DNA of 64,000 nt from an uncultured Prevotellaceae bacterium (GTDB lineage: Bacteria > Bacteroidota > Bacteroidia > Bacteroidales > Muribaculaceae), in contig ONJX01000001.1 of NCBI GenBank assembly GCA_900318255.1, positions 62,001-126,000 of the forward strand, in the 5' to 3' direction. Below are positions 1-6,608 of this stretch, piece by piece (within the stretch, counting starts at the first letter, position 1; each line of letters begins with the position of its first letter). The translations under genes were made by a program, and so were the position numbers. Under the pieces are notes generated by a model. It saw only the letters and a list, made by a program, of their open reading frames with translations, was not told the origin of the DNA and did not search any database.

Positions 1-699
1 CACCGCACCGACATCTACGCCCTGGGGCGCATCATCGCCACCCTGCCCTGCGCCAAGCGCTACCGCAAAGTGATTGACCGCTGCACTAAACCAAGCAAAG
101 AAGACCGCTACCAAAGCGTGACCGAGCTAAAGAAAGAGCTAAGCAACCCACGCATCAAGTGGCCACTCGTTATAGCCATCGCCGCCGGCGCTTGCCTGAT
201 AGGCCTCACCGCATGGTGGCTCTTCTCTTCACAACCGGCAAACCCCGTCAGCACTACTTTACCCACCACCGACACCACGGCAAAACCCAAAGAGGCTGAG
301 CCGGCAATGCCACAAGTTGACAACAGCAATCATGCCGCACAGCCCCTACCCACCACCTATGAGCCAAGCACAGCCCCAAGCCCACCAGCCACTGTCACGC
401 CCAATCCCACTCCTGTAACCATCAACAAAGAGACACTGCTCAGCCAGCTCATAGCCGCCACACAACCCATCTACGACAAGTACCTCAAGCAATACGAGAA
501 TGAAACTTACATTGACTCCCACAATACTGCATTCAAAGAAGCATATCACAACTGCGACAATGAGATAGCCGATAAACTCTTCAGGCTATGGGAGACAAAA
601 TACAAGCCAATGGGAGTGCTTGAGAGCGACTACAACCCCATCGCCGTGAAAGTCATTCACTACCACACCGAAAAAGTGAACAAGAAAGTTAAGTATTAA
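1..699 (+). CDS. Membrane-anchored Ser/Thr protein kinase, C-terminal part
   Basis: The frame is open from the first base, so the N-terminal catalytic part lies outside the window. The visible start HRTDIYALGRII fits the DxYxLG segment in the C-lobe of Hanks-type kinases, and the CTKPSKEDRYQS stretch (visible residues 28-39) is the usual end of such domains. One membrane segment follows at about visible residues 54-76, then a Pro/Thr-rich linker and a tail of about 100 residues that should be extracytoplasmic; I do not recognise a domain in the tail. The arrangement, cytoplasmic kinase plus one membrane pass plus outer sensor, is that of receptor-type bacterial kinases. The kinase call rests on the C-lobe remnant only; G-loop, HRD and DFG motifs cannot be seen. 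Confidence 0.75.
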   Translation, partial: HRTDIYALGRIIATLPCAKRYRKVIDRCTKPSKEDRYQSVTELKKELSNPRIKWPLVIAIAAGACLIGLTAWWLFSSQPANPVSTTLPTTDTTAKPKEAEPAMPQVDNSNHAAQPLPTTYEPSTAPSPPATVTPNPTPVTINKETLLSQLIAATQPIYDKYLKQYENETYIDSHNTAFKEAYHNCDNEIADKLFRLWETKYKPMGVLESDYNPIAVKVIHYHTEKVNKKVKY

Positions 700-709
700 C
701 TCCGCTTTA

Positions 710-796
710 AACAACGGCGAATTATGCGAATTAAGCTAATACTAACGGATTTCTCACTACCAAAAGGCAAACAACGGCGAATTATGCGAATTAAGC
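710..796. repeat. Two direct copies of a 27-base repeat
   Basis: AACAACGGCGAATTATGCGA followed by ATTAAGC occurs at 710-736 and again at 770-796, exactly 60 bases apart, just after the kinase stop codon. The second copy is extended by a further GAATTAAGC. No function is evident. Confidence 0.7.
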
Positions 797-948
797 GAAT
801 TAAGCTAATTTCAACGAATGTCCGAACGTTATATCAAACAACTTAAACAACATGACCAACACACTAACAACATCATTCTCAACACCATAGAAAAAACACG
901 TTTGTTGTTTTTGTTTTCATTAGGTTGTGATTGTTGTTTTTATATAAG

Positions 949-979
949 TGAAACAATGGGGTCAGACCCCGATGTTTCA
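949..979. repeat. REP-like palindromic hairpin
   Basis: The core GGGGTCAGACCCC (958-970) is flanked by TGAAAC (949-954) and GTTTCA (974-979), so the whole unit folds into one long hairpin. GGGGTCAGACCCC cores are familiar in REP-type extragenic palindromes of many bacteria. Only one copy is seen in the window and no REP-associated transposase gene is present here. The 700-1125 gap contains no convincing gene; the short frame at 818-1033 runs across this hairpin and is not supported. Confidence 0.5.
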
Positions 980-1125
980 TTTCTACTCGTTGCAGAAAAC
1001 ATTTGGACAGAATGGATGGTGGCACTAACGTGATTTTTCGCTAAATTTGCCACACTATTTTAACTAAAAAGGAATTTTATATAATATTTTTCAATCAAAA
1101 GGAGCGTTTTTTCACCGAAATTTGT

Positions 1126-1133
1126 TATCTTTG
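1126..1133 (+). promoter_or_regulatory. Promoter -7 element TATCTTTG upstream of RNA candidate
   Basis: TATCTTTG matches the Bacteroidota TAnnTTTG -7 consensus. No good TTG lies at the usual -33 distance, so strength is uncertain. Transcription would begin near 1140, just ahead of the structured stretch. Confidence 0.5.
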
Positions 1134-1139
1134 CAACGC

Positions 1140-1400
1140 ATGGGGTTTGTGCCCCTGCAACGACATATTAGAGACAGCGAATTTCGCTTTATCCTTACTG
1201 CGCGTAACTTGGACAATTACAGCACATTAAGTGATACAAGGATAAATAGGAAAGACGCTCCTTTCTTTGGCGTGTATATATATCGCCCTCACCATGCGTG
1301 AGGGTGAGCATATACCTCAAAGCGGAGTTGATGTTCCACTTTATCGTGTATCACTGGGAGTCCAAGCCCACGCGTGGTGCGATAAGTGAGAACCATCAGC
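1140..1400 (+). ncRNA. Rod-shaped structured RNA, 6S-like candidate
   Basis: Nested complementary segments make one long rod. GCGCGT (1200-1205) pairs with ACGCGT (1370-1375, one GU pair) and CTTGGAC (1208-1214) with GTCCAAG (1360-1366). GTGATACA (1231-1238) pairs with TGTATCAC (1347-1354), and GATAAA (1241-1246) with TTTATC (1340-1345). The tip is CCCTCAC (1286-1292) with GTGAGGG (1298-1304), extended by GTATAT with ATATAC. A -7 element precedes it and a T-rich inverted repeat follows. A single rod with internal loops, its own promoter and about 180-260 bases in length is what is known of 6S RNA (the Bacteroidales-1 family). I could not match a conserved 6S sequence signature, so the family is inference, while the pairing is directly visible. 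Confidence 0.5.
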
Positions 1401-1408
1401 TCCCTTTC

Positions 1409-1436
1409 TTTTTTGTGCCCATCCCCGCACAAAAAA
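1409..1436. terminator. Inverted repeat with T/A tracts, terminator-like
   Basis: TTTTTTGTGC (1409-1418) is exactly complementary to GCACAAAAAA (1427-1436). The A/T-tract hairpin would end the preceding RNA candidate. It is followed by the promoter of the TM2 gene. Confidence 0.5.
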
Positions 1437-1456
1437 CAAATGGACGAAATGGACGC

Positions 1457-1486
1457 TTGACAATTACATACTATGAAGTAACTTTG
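1457..1486 (+). promoter_or_regulatory. Promoter of the zinc-ribbon/TM2/SPFH genes
   Basis: TTG (1457-1459), a 19-base spacer, and TAACTTTG (1479-1486) match the Bacteroidota consensus exactly. The surrounding stretch (about 1411-1490) is similar to 4690-4770, sharing GTGCCCA, AAATGGAC-AAATGGAC and ATACTATG in the same order, so two transcription units here seem to carry related control regions. Confidence 0.75.
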
Positions 1487-1526
1487 CTAATCAAATAATT
1501 TTTTAACCAAAAAACAATTCAAACTT

Positions 1527-1913
1527 ATGGCACTTATTAGATGTAACCAATGTGGAAACATGGTATCAGAGAATGCACAGGCTTGTCCTCACTGCGGAAA
1601 TCCTATCAATGGAGCTTACGGACAACCACCTCAAAACTTCAATGCATACAATGCCCCCAACAATTTCAATGCAGCTAACGTGACTCCCAAGAGCAAGACA
1701 ACCGCTGCACTTTTGGCTCTCTTCTTAGGGGGAATAGGCGTTCATTACTTTTATATGGGCAAGCACATTCCTGGTTTAGTATTCCTAGTGCTTTGCTGGA
1801 CTTGGGTTCCAGCACTACTTGCTTTAGTTCAAGCCATTATGATGTTCACAATGACCGAAGAGCAATTCAACGCTAAGTATGTATTCACCCCTAATCAATT
1901 TCCACTATTCTAA
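1527..1913 (+). CDS. Zinc-ribbon plus TM2-domain membrane protein
   Basis: The 128-residue protein starts with a zinc ribbon (CNQCG near residue 6 and CPHCG near residue 21), has a Gln/Asn-rich linker, then a TM2 domain: KTTAALLALFLGGIGVHYFY leading into a second hydrophobic segment. TM2 proteins span the inner membrane twice around a short GxHxFY loop; their biochemical role is generally unknown. It is first in a row of five genes with zinc-ribbon or membrane character, 20 bases before the SPFH gene, so they are probably co-transcribed from the promoter at 1457-1486. The domain call is firm and the function unknown. Confidence 0.85.
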   Translation: MALIRCNQCGNMVSENAQACPHCGNPINGAYGQPPQNFNAYNAPNNFNAANVTPKSKTTAALLALFLGGIGVHYFYMGKHIPGLVFLVLCWTWVPALLALVQAIMMFTMTEEQFNAKYVFTPNQFPLF

Positions 1914-1932
1914 TTATTAGAAATTCCATCTT

Positions 1933-3051
1933 ATGGCTATAGTAGATGTTGTAAAATGCGAAATGCAACCAGGGATTTTGGTACAAAAGTTCCCAAGCAG
2001 CGACTTGCGCTTGGGAACTCAACTGGTTGTTCACCCAGGCCAGACGGCAATCTTCGTGAAAGGAGGAGCTATCTGTGATATGTTTGAGAGTGGAACCTAC
2101 ACGATTTCCACCAACAACATTCCCATCTTATGTCGGCTCATCAACCTCCCCTTTGGAGGTGATTCCCCATTTCAGGCAGAAGTGTGGTTCGTAAACAAAT
2201 TGTCGATTCTTGACTCAACCTGGGGCACGGCAACACCATTGCAAATAGAAGACCCTAAATATGAAATCATTGTCCCAGTGAGAGCCTACGGGCAATATGG
2301 GTTTAAAATTGCCGAGCCAAGAAAAATAATCGAAACTCTCGTTGGCAACCGCAGTGCTTTCTCAGCGGGTAACCTTGCCATCTATTTCAGGGGTAAGATT
2401 TTGTCTCAACTGACAAATATCATTTCAGACAAATTGATACAGGATGGAATATCGATATTGAACATCAATTCGCATCTGGCCGACATTTCGCTCTTTGCAC
2501 AAGAAAGACTCAAGGACTACTTCGAGAACTTTGGACTGTCGCTACAAGTCTTTGACATCATTTCAATAAACGTCAACGAGAACGACCCGAGCTTCGTGCG
2601 ACTCAAAGAGGCTAAAGACCTGGCAGCAAAGCTCAAAATCATGGGACGCGACGTCTATCAGATGGACCGCAGCTTCGATGTGCTCGAAGGTGCCGCCAAA
2701 AACCCTGGCGGAGTGGCTGGCGGCTTCATGGGAGCCGGACTGGGCATGGGAGCCGGCATGGCTGCAGGAGGACAAATGGCAAGCGTGGCCTCACACATGA
2801 ACATAAATCCTGCCCCGACCGCACCACCCCCTGTCCCTAGTGCTAATGTTCAATACTACGTGGTGGTGAATGGAGCGCAACAGGGGCCCTACGACATCAA
2901 TAACCTTGCAACAGCAATCCAGAGTGGCAACGTCACCAAAGACCAACTGGTGTGGAAAGCAGGAATGGCAAACTGGGCCCCAGCTAACACGTTACCAGAA
3001 CTCGCCTCCTACTTCAACAACACCCCACCACCAGTTCCTCCTCTATCTTAA
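1933..3051 (+). CDS. SPFH-domain (YdjI-like) protein with C-terminal GYF_2 domain
   Basis: The 372-residue protein opens with an SPFH/band-7 type domain of the virion-core or YdjI-like class (residues about 10-230, with the PGILVQKFPSSDLRLG and GQTAIFVKGG stretches). A Gly/Ala/Met-rich segment follows (about 255-285), then a Pro-rich linker. The last 55 residues form a GYF_2-type module beginning YYVVVNGAQQGPY and holding the VWKAGMANW core. SPFH proteins scaffold membrane microdomains; GYF_2 modules bind peptides. In YdjI-like families the partner is often a zinc-ribbon protein, which fits the neighbours on both sides. I infer a membrane-associated scaffold for this small cluster; the partner is unknown. 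Confidence 0.85.
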   Translation: MAIVDVVKCEMQPGILVQKFPSSDLRLGTQLVVHPGQTAIFVKGGAICDMFESGTYTISTNNIPILCRLINLPFGGDSPFQAEVWFVNKLSILDSTWGTATPLQIEDPKYEIIVPVRAYGQYGFKIAEPRKIIETLVGNRSAFSAGNLAIYFRGKILSQLTNIISDKLIQDGISILNINSHLADISLFAQERLKDYFENFGLSLQVFDIISINVNENDPSFVRLKEAKDLAAKLKIMGRDVYQMDRSFDVLEGAAKNPGGVAGGFMGAGLGMGAGMAAGGQMASVASHMNINPAPTAPPPVPSANVQYYVVVNGAQQGPYDINNLATAIQSGNVTKDQLVWKAGMANWAPANTLPELASYFNNTPPPVPPLS

Positions 3052-3066
3052 TCTCTTTTTAATGCA

Positions 3067-3432
3067 ATGGTCATGAAATTATTAACTTTAATAGTAAGTA
3101 TTATCCTGATTGTGATCAACATTCTTGCGGGACTAATCCTCAAGGACTATCACATCGAGAATGTTATAATGTCAACCAGCGTGCTTATGGTAAACGCCTT
3201 GCTCTTGTGGTGGGTAGCACAAAGCAACATGAAAGATGCTTTCAAAGTATCCTATCACATCATCTTCCCCGTTCTAGGCTTGATTGAGTTCATCCTCGCT
3301 ATTGTGGCACCAAGCCAATGGGAAAACAATTTTTATTTCATAGGTATCATCCTGTGCCTAGCATTCCAGGTCATTATGGTCTTTGCAGCAATAACAACCA
3401 CTCAACACAACAACAAGCATGATAATATGTAA
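3067..3432 (+). CDS. Small four-helix integral membrane protein
   Basis: The 121 residues are almost entirely four hydrophobic segments (about 5-23, 31-50, 58-79 and 88-108) with a short His/Asn-rich tail. The start could be ATG 3067 or ATG 3073 (MKLLTLIVSIILIV). Its last 14 bases overlap the next gene, which suggests translational coupling. No family recognised; from its place it belongs to the SPFH/zinc-ribbon set. Confidence 0.7.
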   Translation: MVMKLLTLIVSIILIVINILAGLILKDYHIENVIMSTSVLMVNALLLWWVAQSNMKDAFKVSYHIIFPVLGLIEFILAIVAPSQWENNFYFIGIILCLAFQVIMVFAAITTTQHNNKHDNM

Positions 3433-3697
3433 AGAATGTGGCTGTTCCTATAACGAGGTTATGACTAGCTGCCCAGAATGTGGAAACCCAACCCACATGT
3501 CGCTAAGCGACACCACCAAGACACAATGCCCTAACTGTGGGGCACCACTGGCAGGTGCGCTCACCTGCAAATACTGCGGCACTGTAGTTCCTCCCCCACA
3601 GCCACCACAACCCTATTATCGCCCAAGTAACCTCGGGCAAAGTTTTGCAACATTCTTAAACGACCTAGGCAACGAGATAAATCGCAATTTTCAGTAA
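3419..3697 (+). CDS. Double zinc-ribbon protein
   Basis: 92 residues hold two zinc ribbons: CKECG with CPECG (residues 4-23) and CPNCG with CKYCG (about 39-57). A Pro-rich linker leads to a short C-terminal helix (about residues 70-92). There is no membrane segment. The start overlaps the end of the preceding gene by 14 bases. Such proteins usually act as adaptors in larger assemblies; nothing more can be read from the sequence. Confidence 0.75.
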   Translation: MIICKECGCSYNEVMTSCPECGNPTHMSLSDTTKTQCPNCGAPLAGALTCKYCGTVVPPPQPPQPYYRPSNLGQSFATFLNDLGNEINRNFQ

Positions 3698-3720
3698 TAA
3701 ACATTAATTTATAAAGTATC

Positions 3721-4626
3721 ATGGCAAATAAAACCTGCCCTGGATGTGGGGCCGAAATGAGCAAGATACAAGGCTACAACTTCGTTTGCCAGTACTGCGG
3801 TACAGTAACCCCCGTTGACCCACAAACCAGGGCTATGATCGACGCCCAACAACGGCAAAGAATAGTAGCTCAACAGATAGAGAACAACAAGATTGCCGAC
3901 AAGAAATTTAAAAAAGGGTGCCTGATAGCTATCGGAATATTTGTGGTATTAATAGTACTCGGCGCAATTTACAACAAATGCCAAAGAGATAAATGGCGCG
4001 AACAGGATGAAAAGAACAGGCAAGAAATGCTAAAGAAAAATGAAGAACAGCGCATCGCCGATGCTGCAAGGAATAACAAAAATATTCCTGAAGAATTAGC
4101 CGATGTCAGCCTCGATGATTTCTATATCTCACCAAGCAGCATCTTCAGCAACTCGGGAAATGACGGCATCGGACATCTGAACCAAAACCTCAGGAGTACA
4201 CTCAAGCAAAAAGGCTTTGTGGAAGAAGGTACAGAGCGCATGTCCTATTACGGCAGCAATAATATAACTGGAGTGCCTATAATCTCAGTGAAATTCAACT
4301 CTTATTTTCCAAATTATGGAGCTGACAGAAAAAATGAAAGTGACGACATACATAGTGTGAAGATAGAAATCAGCGATGCGACATTTTTTAACGACTTCAA
4401 AGCAAGGTTTATAAAAGAACTGAGAAGTATCGGGTTTGCCAAAGAAGATGTCGCCGGCAGCGGATATGAGAGCTCCAGCGAGATGATAGGAAAAGATTTT
4501 CTGAGAATAGGCGATGTTATCAACAGTGAAGAAGGGTACATTCAAAAAACATATTGCAACTGGGATGCAGTAGAAATAAAAGACTATGATAGAATTGTCG
4601 AGTGCATTGCATACCGAGAATTTTAA
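3721..4626 (+). CDS. Zinc-ribbon membrane protein of unknown function
   Basis: The 301-residue protein has an N-terminal zinc ribbon (CPGCG at residue 5, CQYCG at about 22), a charged helix, one membrane segment (about residues 64-82, GCLIAIGIFVVLIVLGAIYN), a second charged helical stretch, and a C-terminal domain of about 190 residues with mixed strands and helices. The zinc ribbon would be cytoplasmic and the tail extracytoplasmic. It sits 23 bases after the preceding zinc-ribbon gene and ends the set. I do not recognise the C-terminal domain. Confidence 0.75.
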   Translation: MANKTCPGCGAEMSKIQGYNFVCQYCGTVTPVDPQTRAMIDAQQRQRIVAQQIENNKIADKKFKKGCLIAIGIFVVLIVLGAIYNKCQRDKWREQDEKNRQEMLKKNEEQRIADAARNNKNIPEELADVSLDDFYISPSSIFSNSGNDGIGHLNQNLRSTLKQKGFVEEGTERMSYYGSNNITGVPIISVKFNSYFPNYGADRKNESDDIHSVKIEISDATFFNDFKARFIKELRSIGFAKEDVAGSGYESSSEMIGKDFLRIGDVINSEEGYIQKTYCNWDAVEIKDYDRIVECIAYREF

Positions 4627-4737
4627 ATTACAATTCCCCTTGTCCTCAAAGGGAGTGTTCTTTTGAAGACACTACTCACTCCATGCTTTTTGTGCCCACC
4701 ACCAATGACACAAGAATCAAATGGACAAAATGGACAC

Positions 4738-4767
4738 GTGGCAACTAAATACTATGTCGTAAATTTA
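4738..4767 (+). promoter_or_regulatory. Putative promoter of the coiled-coil lipoprotein gene
   Basis: TAAATTTA (4760-4767) is a weakened TAnnTTTG box. Aligned with the control region at 1411-1490, GTG at 4738-4740 takes the place of the TTG, 19 bases upstream. The match to the 1457-1486 promoter region supports its use. Confidence 0.4.
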
Positions 4768-4809
4768 CAAAAACAACTATATTATTAATAACTAAATAAT
4801 TAAACTATT

Positions 4810-5415
4810 ATGAGAAATTTATCTTTATTATTCACATTGATGGCCACAGTAGCCATTTGGAACCTGACCTCATGTGCAGGTGCAGGATCAACAGGAACAA
4901 GCGCATCAGGATCTTGTGTTGTTAGTATGGATCCCTATAATGACTCGTTAGAGCAAGAGAAAGAAGAATTGCAAAGATTGGAACAAGAGAAAGCAGAACT
5001 ACAGAGGCAGCTTGAACAAGAGAAAGCAAAACAACAGAGATTGGAACAAGAGAAAGCAGAACAGGAAAGTTACGTTGGCACTTTTGAAATTACAGAAGAA
5101 GGGAAAGGAAATGTAAGAACCATCGTTCTAACAGTAAATGATGATGAAACAGCTACAATGAAATACAAGGATAGTGAATTTATCCACTACGGATCTTGGT
5201 ATAAATATAATCACATGAAATATGCAAAGTTTCATTTTGTTGAAGAAGATAATATTGCAACTAGTCATTCTACAATACCACACCTTCGTTTTGATGTTAT
5301 TAACAACAGAGAATTGAGTAATTTTGTACTTATGGATGGTTATTTGTACTCCTCATCGAGTGCAGCTGAAGCAAAAAACCCCAAAGAAAGACTTAAGTAT
5401 AAGCGGGTGTCTTAA
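4810..5415 (+). CDS. Lipoprotein with coiled-coil repeat and lipocalin-like tail
   Basis: 201 residues. The first 23 are a lipoprotein signal with the lipobox LTSC (Cys near residue 22). Residues about 46-87 are a heptad-like tandem of LEQEKAELQR-type units, four in a row, certain to be a coiled coil. The last 110 residues look like a small beta-rich domain (YVGTFEITEEGKGNVRTIVL, then GSWYKYNHMKYAKFHF). It would sit on the periplasmic face of a membrane. The base composition is more AT-rich than the zinc-ribbon genes before it. Family not recognised. Confidence 0.75.
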   Translation: MRNLSLLFTLMATVAIWNLTSCAGAGSTGTSASGSCVVSMDPYNDSLEQEKEELQRLEQEKAELQRQLEQEKAKQQRLEQEKAEQESYVGTFEITEEGKGNVRTIVLTVNDDETATMKYKDSEFIHYGSWYKYNHMKYAKFHFVEEDNIATSHSTIPHLRFDVINNRELSNFVLMDGYLYSSSSAAEAKNPKERLKYKRVS

Positions 5416-5452
5416 CTGAAGTTCGACAAAAATGGAATCTGCCGCAAATATC

Positions 5453-5482
5453 CTCAAAAGGACGGAGACGGTTCTTTTGAAA
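5453..5482 (+). terminator. Hairpin after the coiled-coil lipoprotein
   Basis: TCAAAAG and CTTTTGA flank a 16-base loop just after the stop codon. The stem is short and there is no clear T-run, so it is only a possible terminator. Confidence 0.3.
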
Positions 5483-5548
5483 AGATATTTTAAGAGTAAT
5501 AAAAATATATCCCTATTCTTCTATTAATTACTTTTTTTATCGATAAAA

Positions 5549-6022
5549 ATGAAAACTATTAATCGAATTTTTATTCTTCTCGTCGCCACTGTGTCACTCA
5601 CAGCTAATGGCGGAAATAACAACGAGTTCAGTGTTAGTGGTGGGGGCGACATTGTGGGCAATTGGGTTTGTGACATCTCAGATGAACTGAGTGACGACGA
5701 CATGTACAAGGGCGGTGTTATACTAATCCATTTCTACTCCGACGGGACTATGTATATAGAAGAGAAACTCGCTTGTACCGATGGCACCTTTGAAGCTAGC
5801 GAACGGGATGGCATCTATCGCATCAGTGGAGATAAGATAATCTCAGGTGATGGCGAAACGGTGAAGTTTAGTTTAGATGATTTCATTCTAAGTCTCGAAG
5901 CTCCAAACTGGAATGACATATTTCCATACTCCTTGCGCATGTTCTACCGCGTGAGCGACAGCTATACCTATAGCGGTTCTTTTGATTTGGAGGACATTAT
6001 TCACGAGTGGAGGGAAAAATGA
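5549..6022 (+). CDS. Small secreted lipocalin-like protein
   Basis: 157 residues with a signal peptide (MKTINRIFILLVATVSLTA, cleavage near residue 19-20) and no lipobox Cys. The mature part begins with a Gly/Asn-rich stretch and then GDIVGNWVCD, followed by alternating strands (VILIHFYSDGTMYIEEK, GIYRISGDKII) as in lipocalin-like domains of Bacteroidota, where the G-x-W motif opens the barrel. It is probably a periplasmic or surface protein. The family assignment is by pattern only. Confidence 0.6.
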   Translation: MKTINRIFILLVATVSLTANGGNNNEFSVSGGGDIVGNWVCDISDELSDDDMYKGGVILIHFYSDGTMYIEEKLACTDGTFEASERDGIYRISGDKIISGDGETVKFSLDDFILSLEAPNWNDIFPYSLRMFYRVSDSYTYSGSFDLEDIIHEWREK

Positions 6023-6187
6023 ACTACAATTGATGCATCAAGAGGTTTTTATTGAGCGATATCGCTCGATTATGTGGATTTATTTCTAGGAAATACCACC
6101 TCAGAAGGCGGGAGGAAGATGCAAAAAAGATGGAAATTGATGGAGAGAATGGAGAAAAAACGAGAAAAGGAGTCACCCCTTTTTCAT

Positions 6188-6225
6188 AGCAACCGCATCA
6201 CAATCAAGTAGTGCGGTTGCTGTTT
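6188..6225 (+). terminator. Strong intrinsic terminator
   Basis: AGCAACCGCA (6188-6197) pairs perfectly with TGCGGTTGCT (6212-6221), followed by GTTTTATT. It separates the small secreted-protein genes from the SrfB/SrfC cluster. Confidence 0.7.
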
Positions 6226-6269
6226 TATTGCGTTTAAAGTCTTAATAATCAAACTATTTTCAAATAGCT

Positions 6270-6392
6270 TCGGCCATTTAGCTGTTTTTTTTCGGTCATT
6301 TGGCGCAAAACCGTTCGGTCGTTTGGCTTTTTACACTTTTATGAGCATATAATTGTAAAAATTTACAATTTTATGTGGATATAATTGTAAAA
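6270..6392. promoter_or_regulatory. Repeated motifs upstream of the SrfB/SrfC cluster
   Basis: TCGGCCATTTAGC (6270-6282), TCGGTCATTTGGC (6292-6304) and TCGGTCGTTTGGC (6315-6327) are three spaced copies of one 13-base motif. They are followed by two exact copies of ATATAATTGTAAAA (6347-6360 and 6379-6392), the first forming an inverted repeat with TTTACAATT. The 586-base gap before the cluster holds no gene; these motifs may bind a regulator, which is inference. Confidence 0.4.
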
Positions 6393-6498
6393 GATGACGA
6401 GCAAACAAGGCAATGCTATGTTTTTACACTTGTCTCGCCTGCTCGTTCCTTGTTAGCTTGTTAGCGATAACACATTAGTTAAAAAAAAGAAATCTGCA

Positions 6499-6527
6499 TT
6501 GTCTATGCAAAAAAAATAATAATTTTG
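6499..6527 (+). promoter_or_regulatory. Promoter of the SrfB/SrfC cluster
   Basis: TTG (6499-6501), 18 bases, TAATTTTG (6520-6527) fits the Bacteroidota promoter. It leaves a leader of about 75 bases before the ATG at 6609. Confidence 0.6.
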
Positions 6528-6608
6528 GCATTGGTTTTGCAATATTGATGAAAAGTGTGAGTAATAGAATTATTAACGTGAAAACAGATAATCAACTATA
6601 AAACAAAG

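Noticed and set aside
818..1033. 71-codon plus-strand frame
   Set aside because: Runs through the REP-like hairpin; no ribosome binding site and no recognisable protein.
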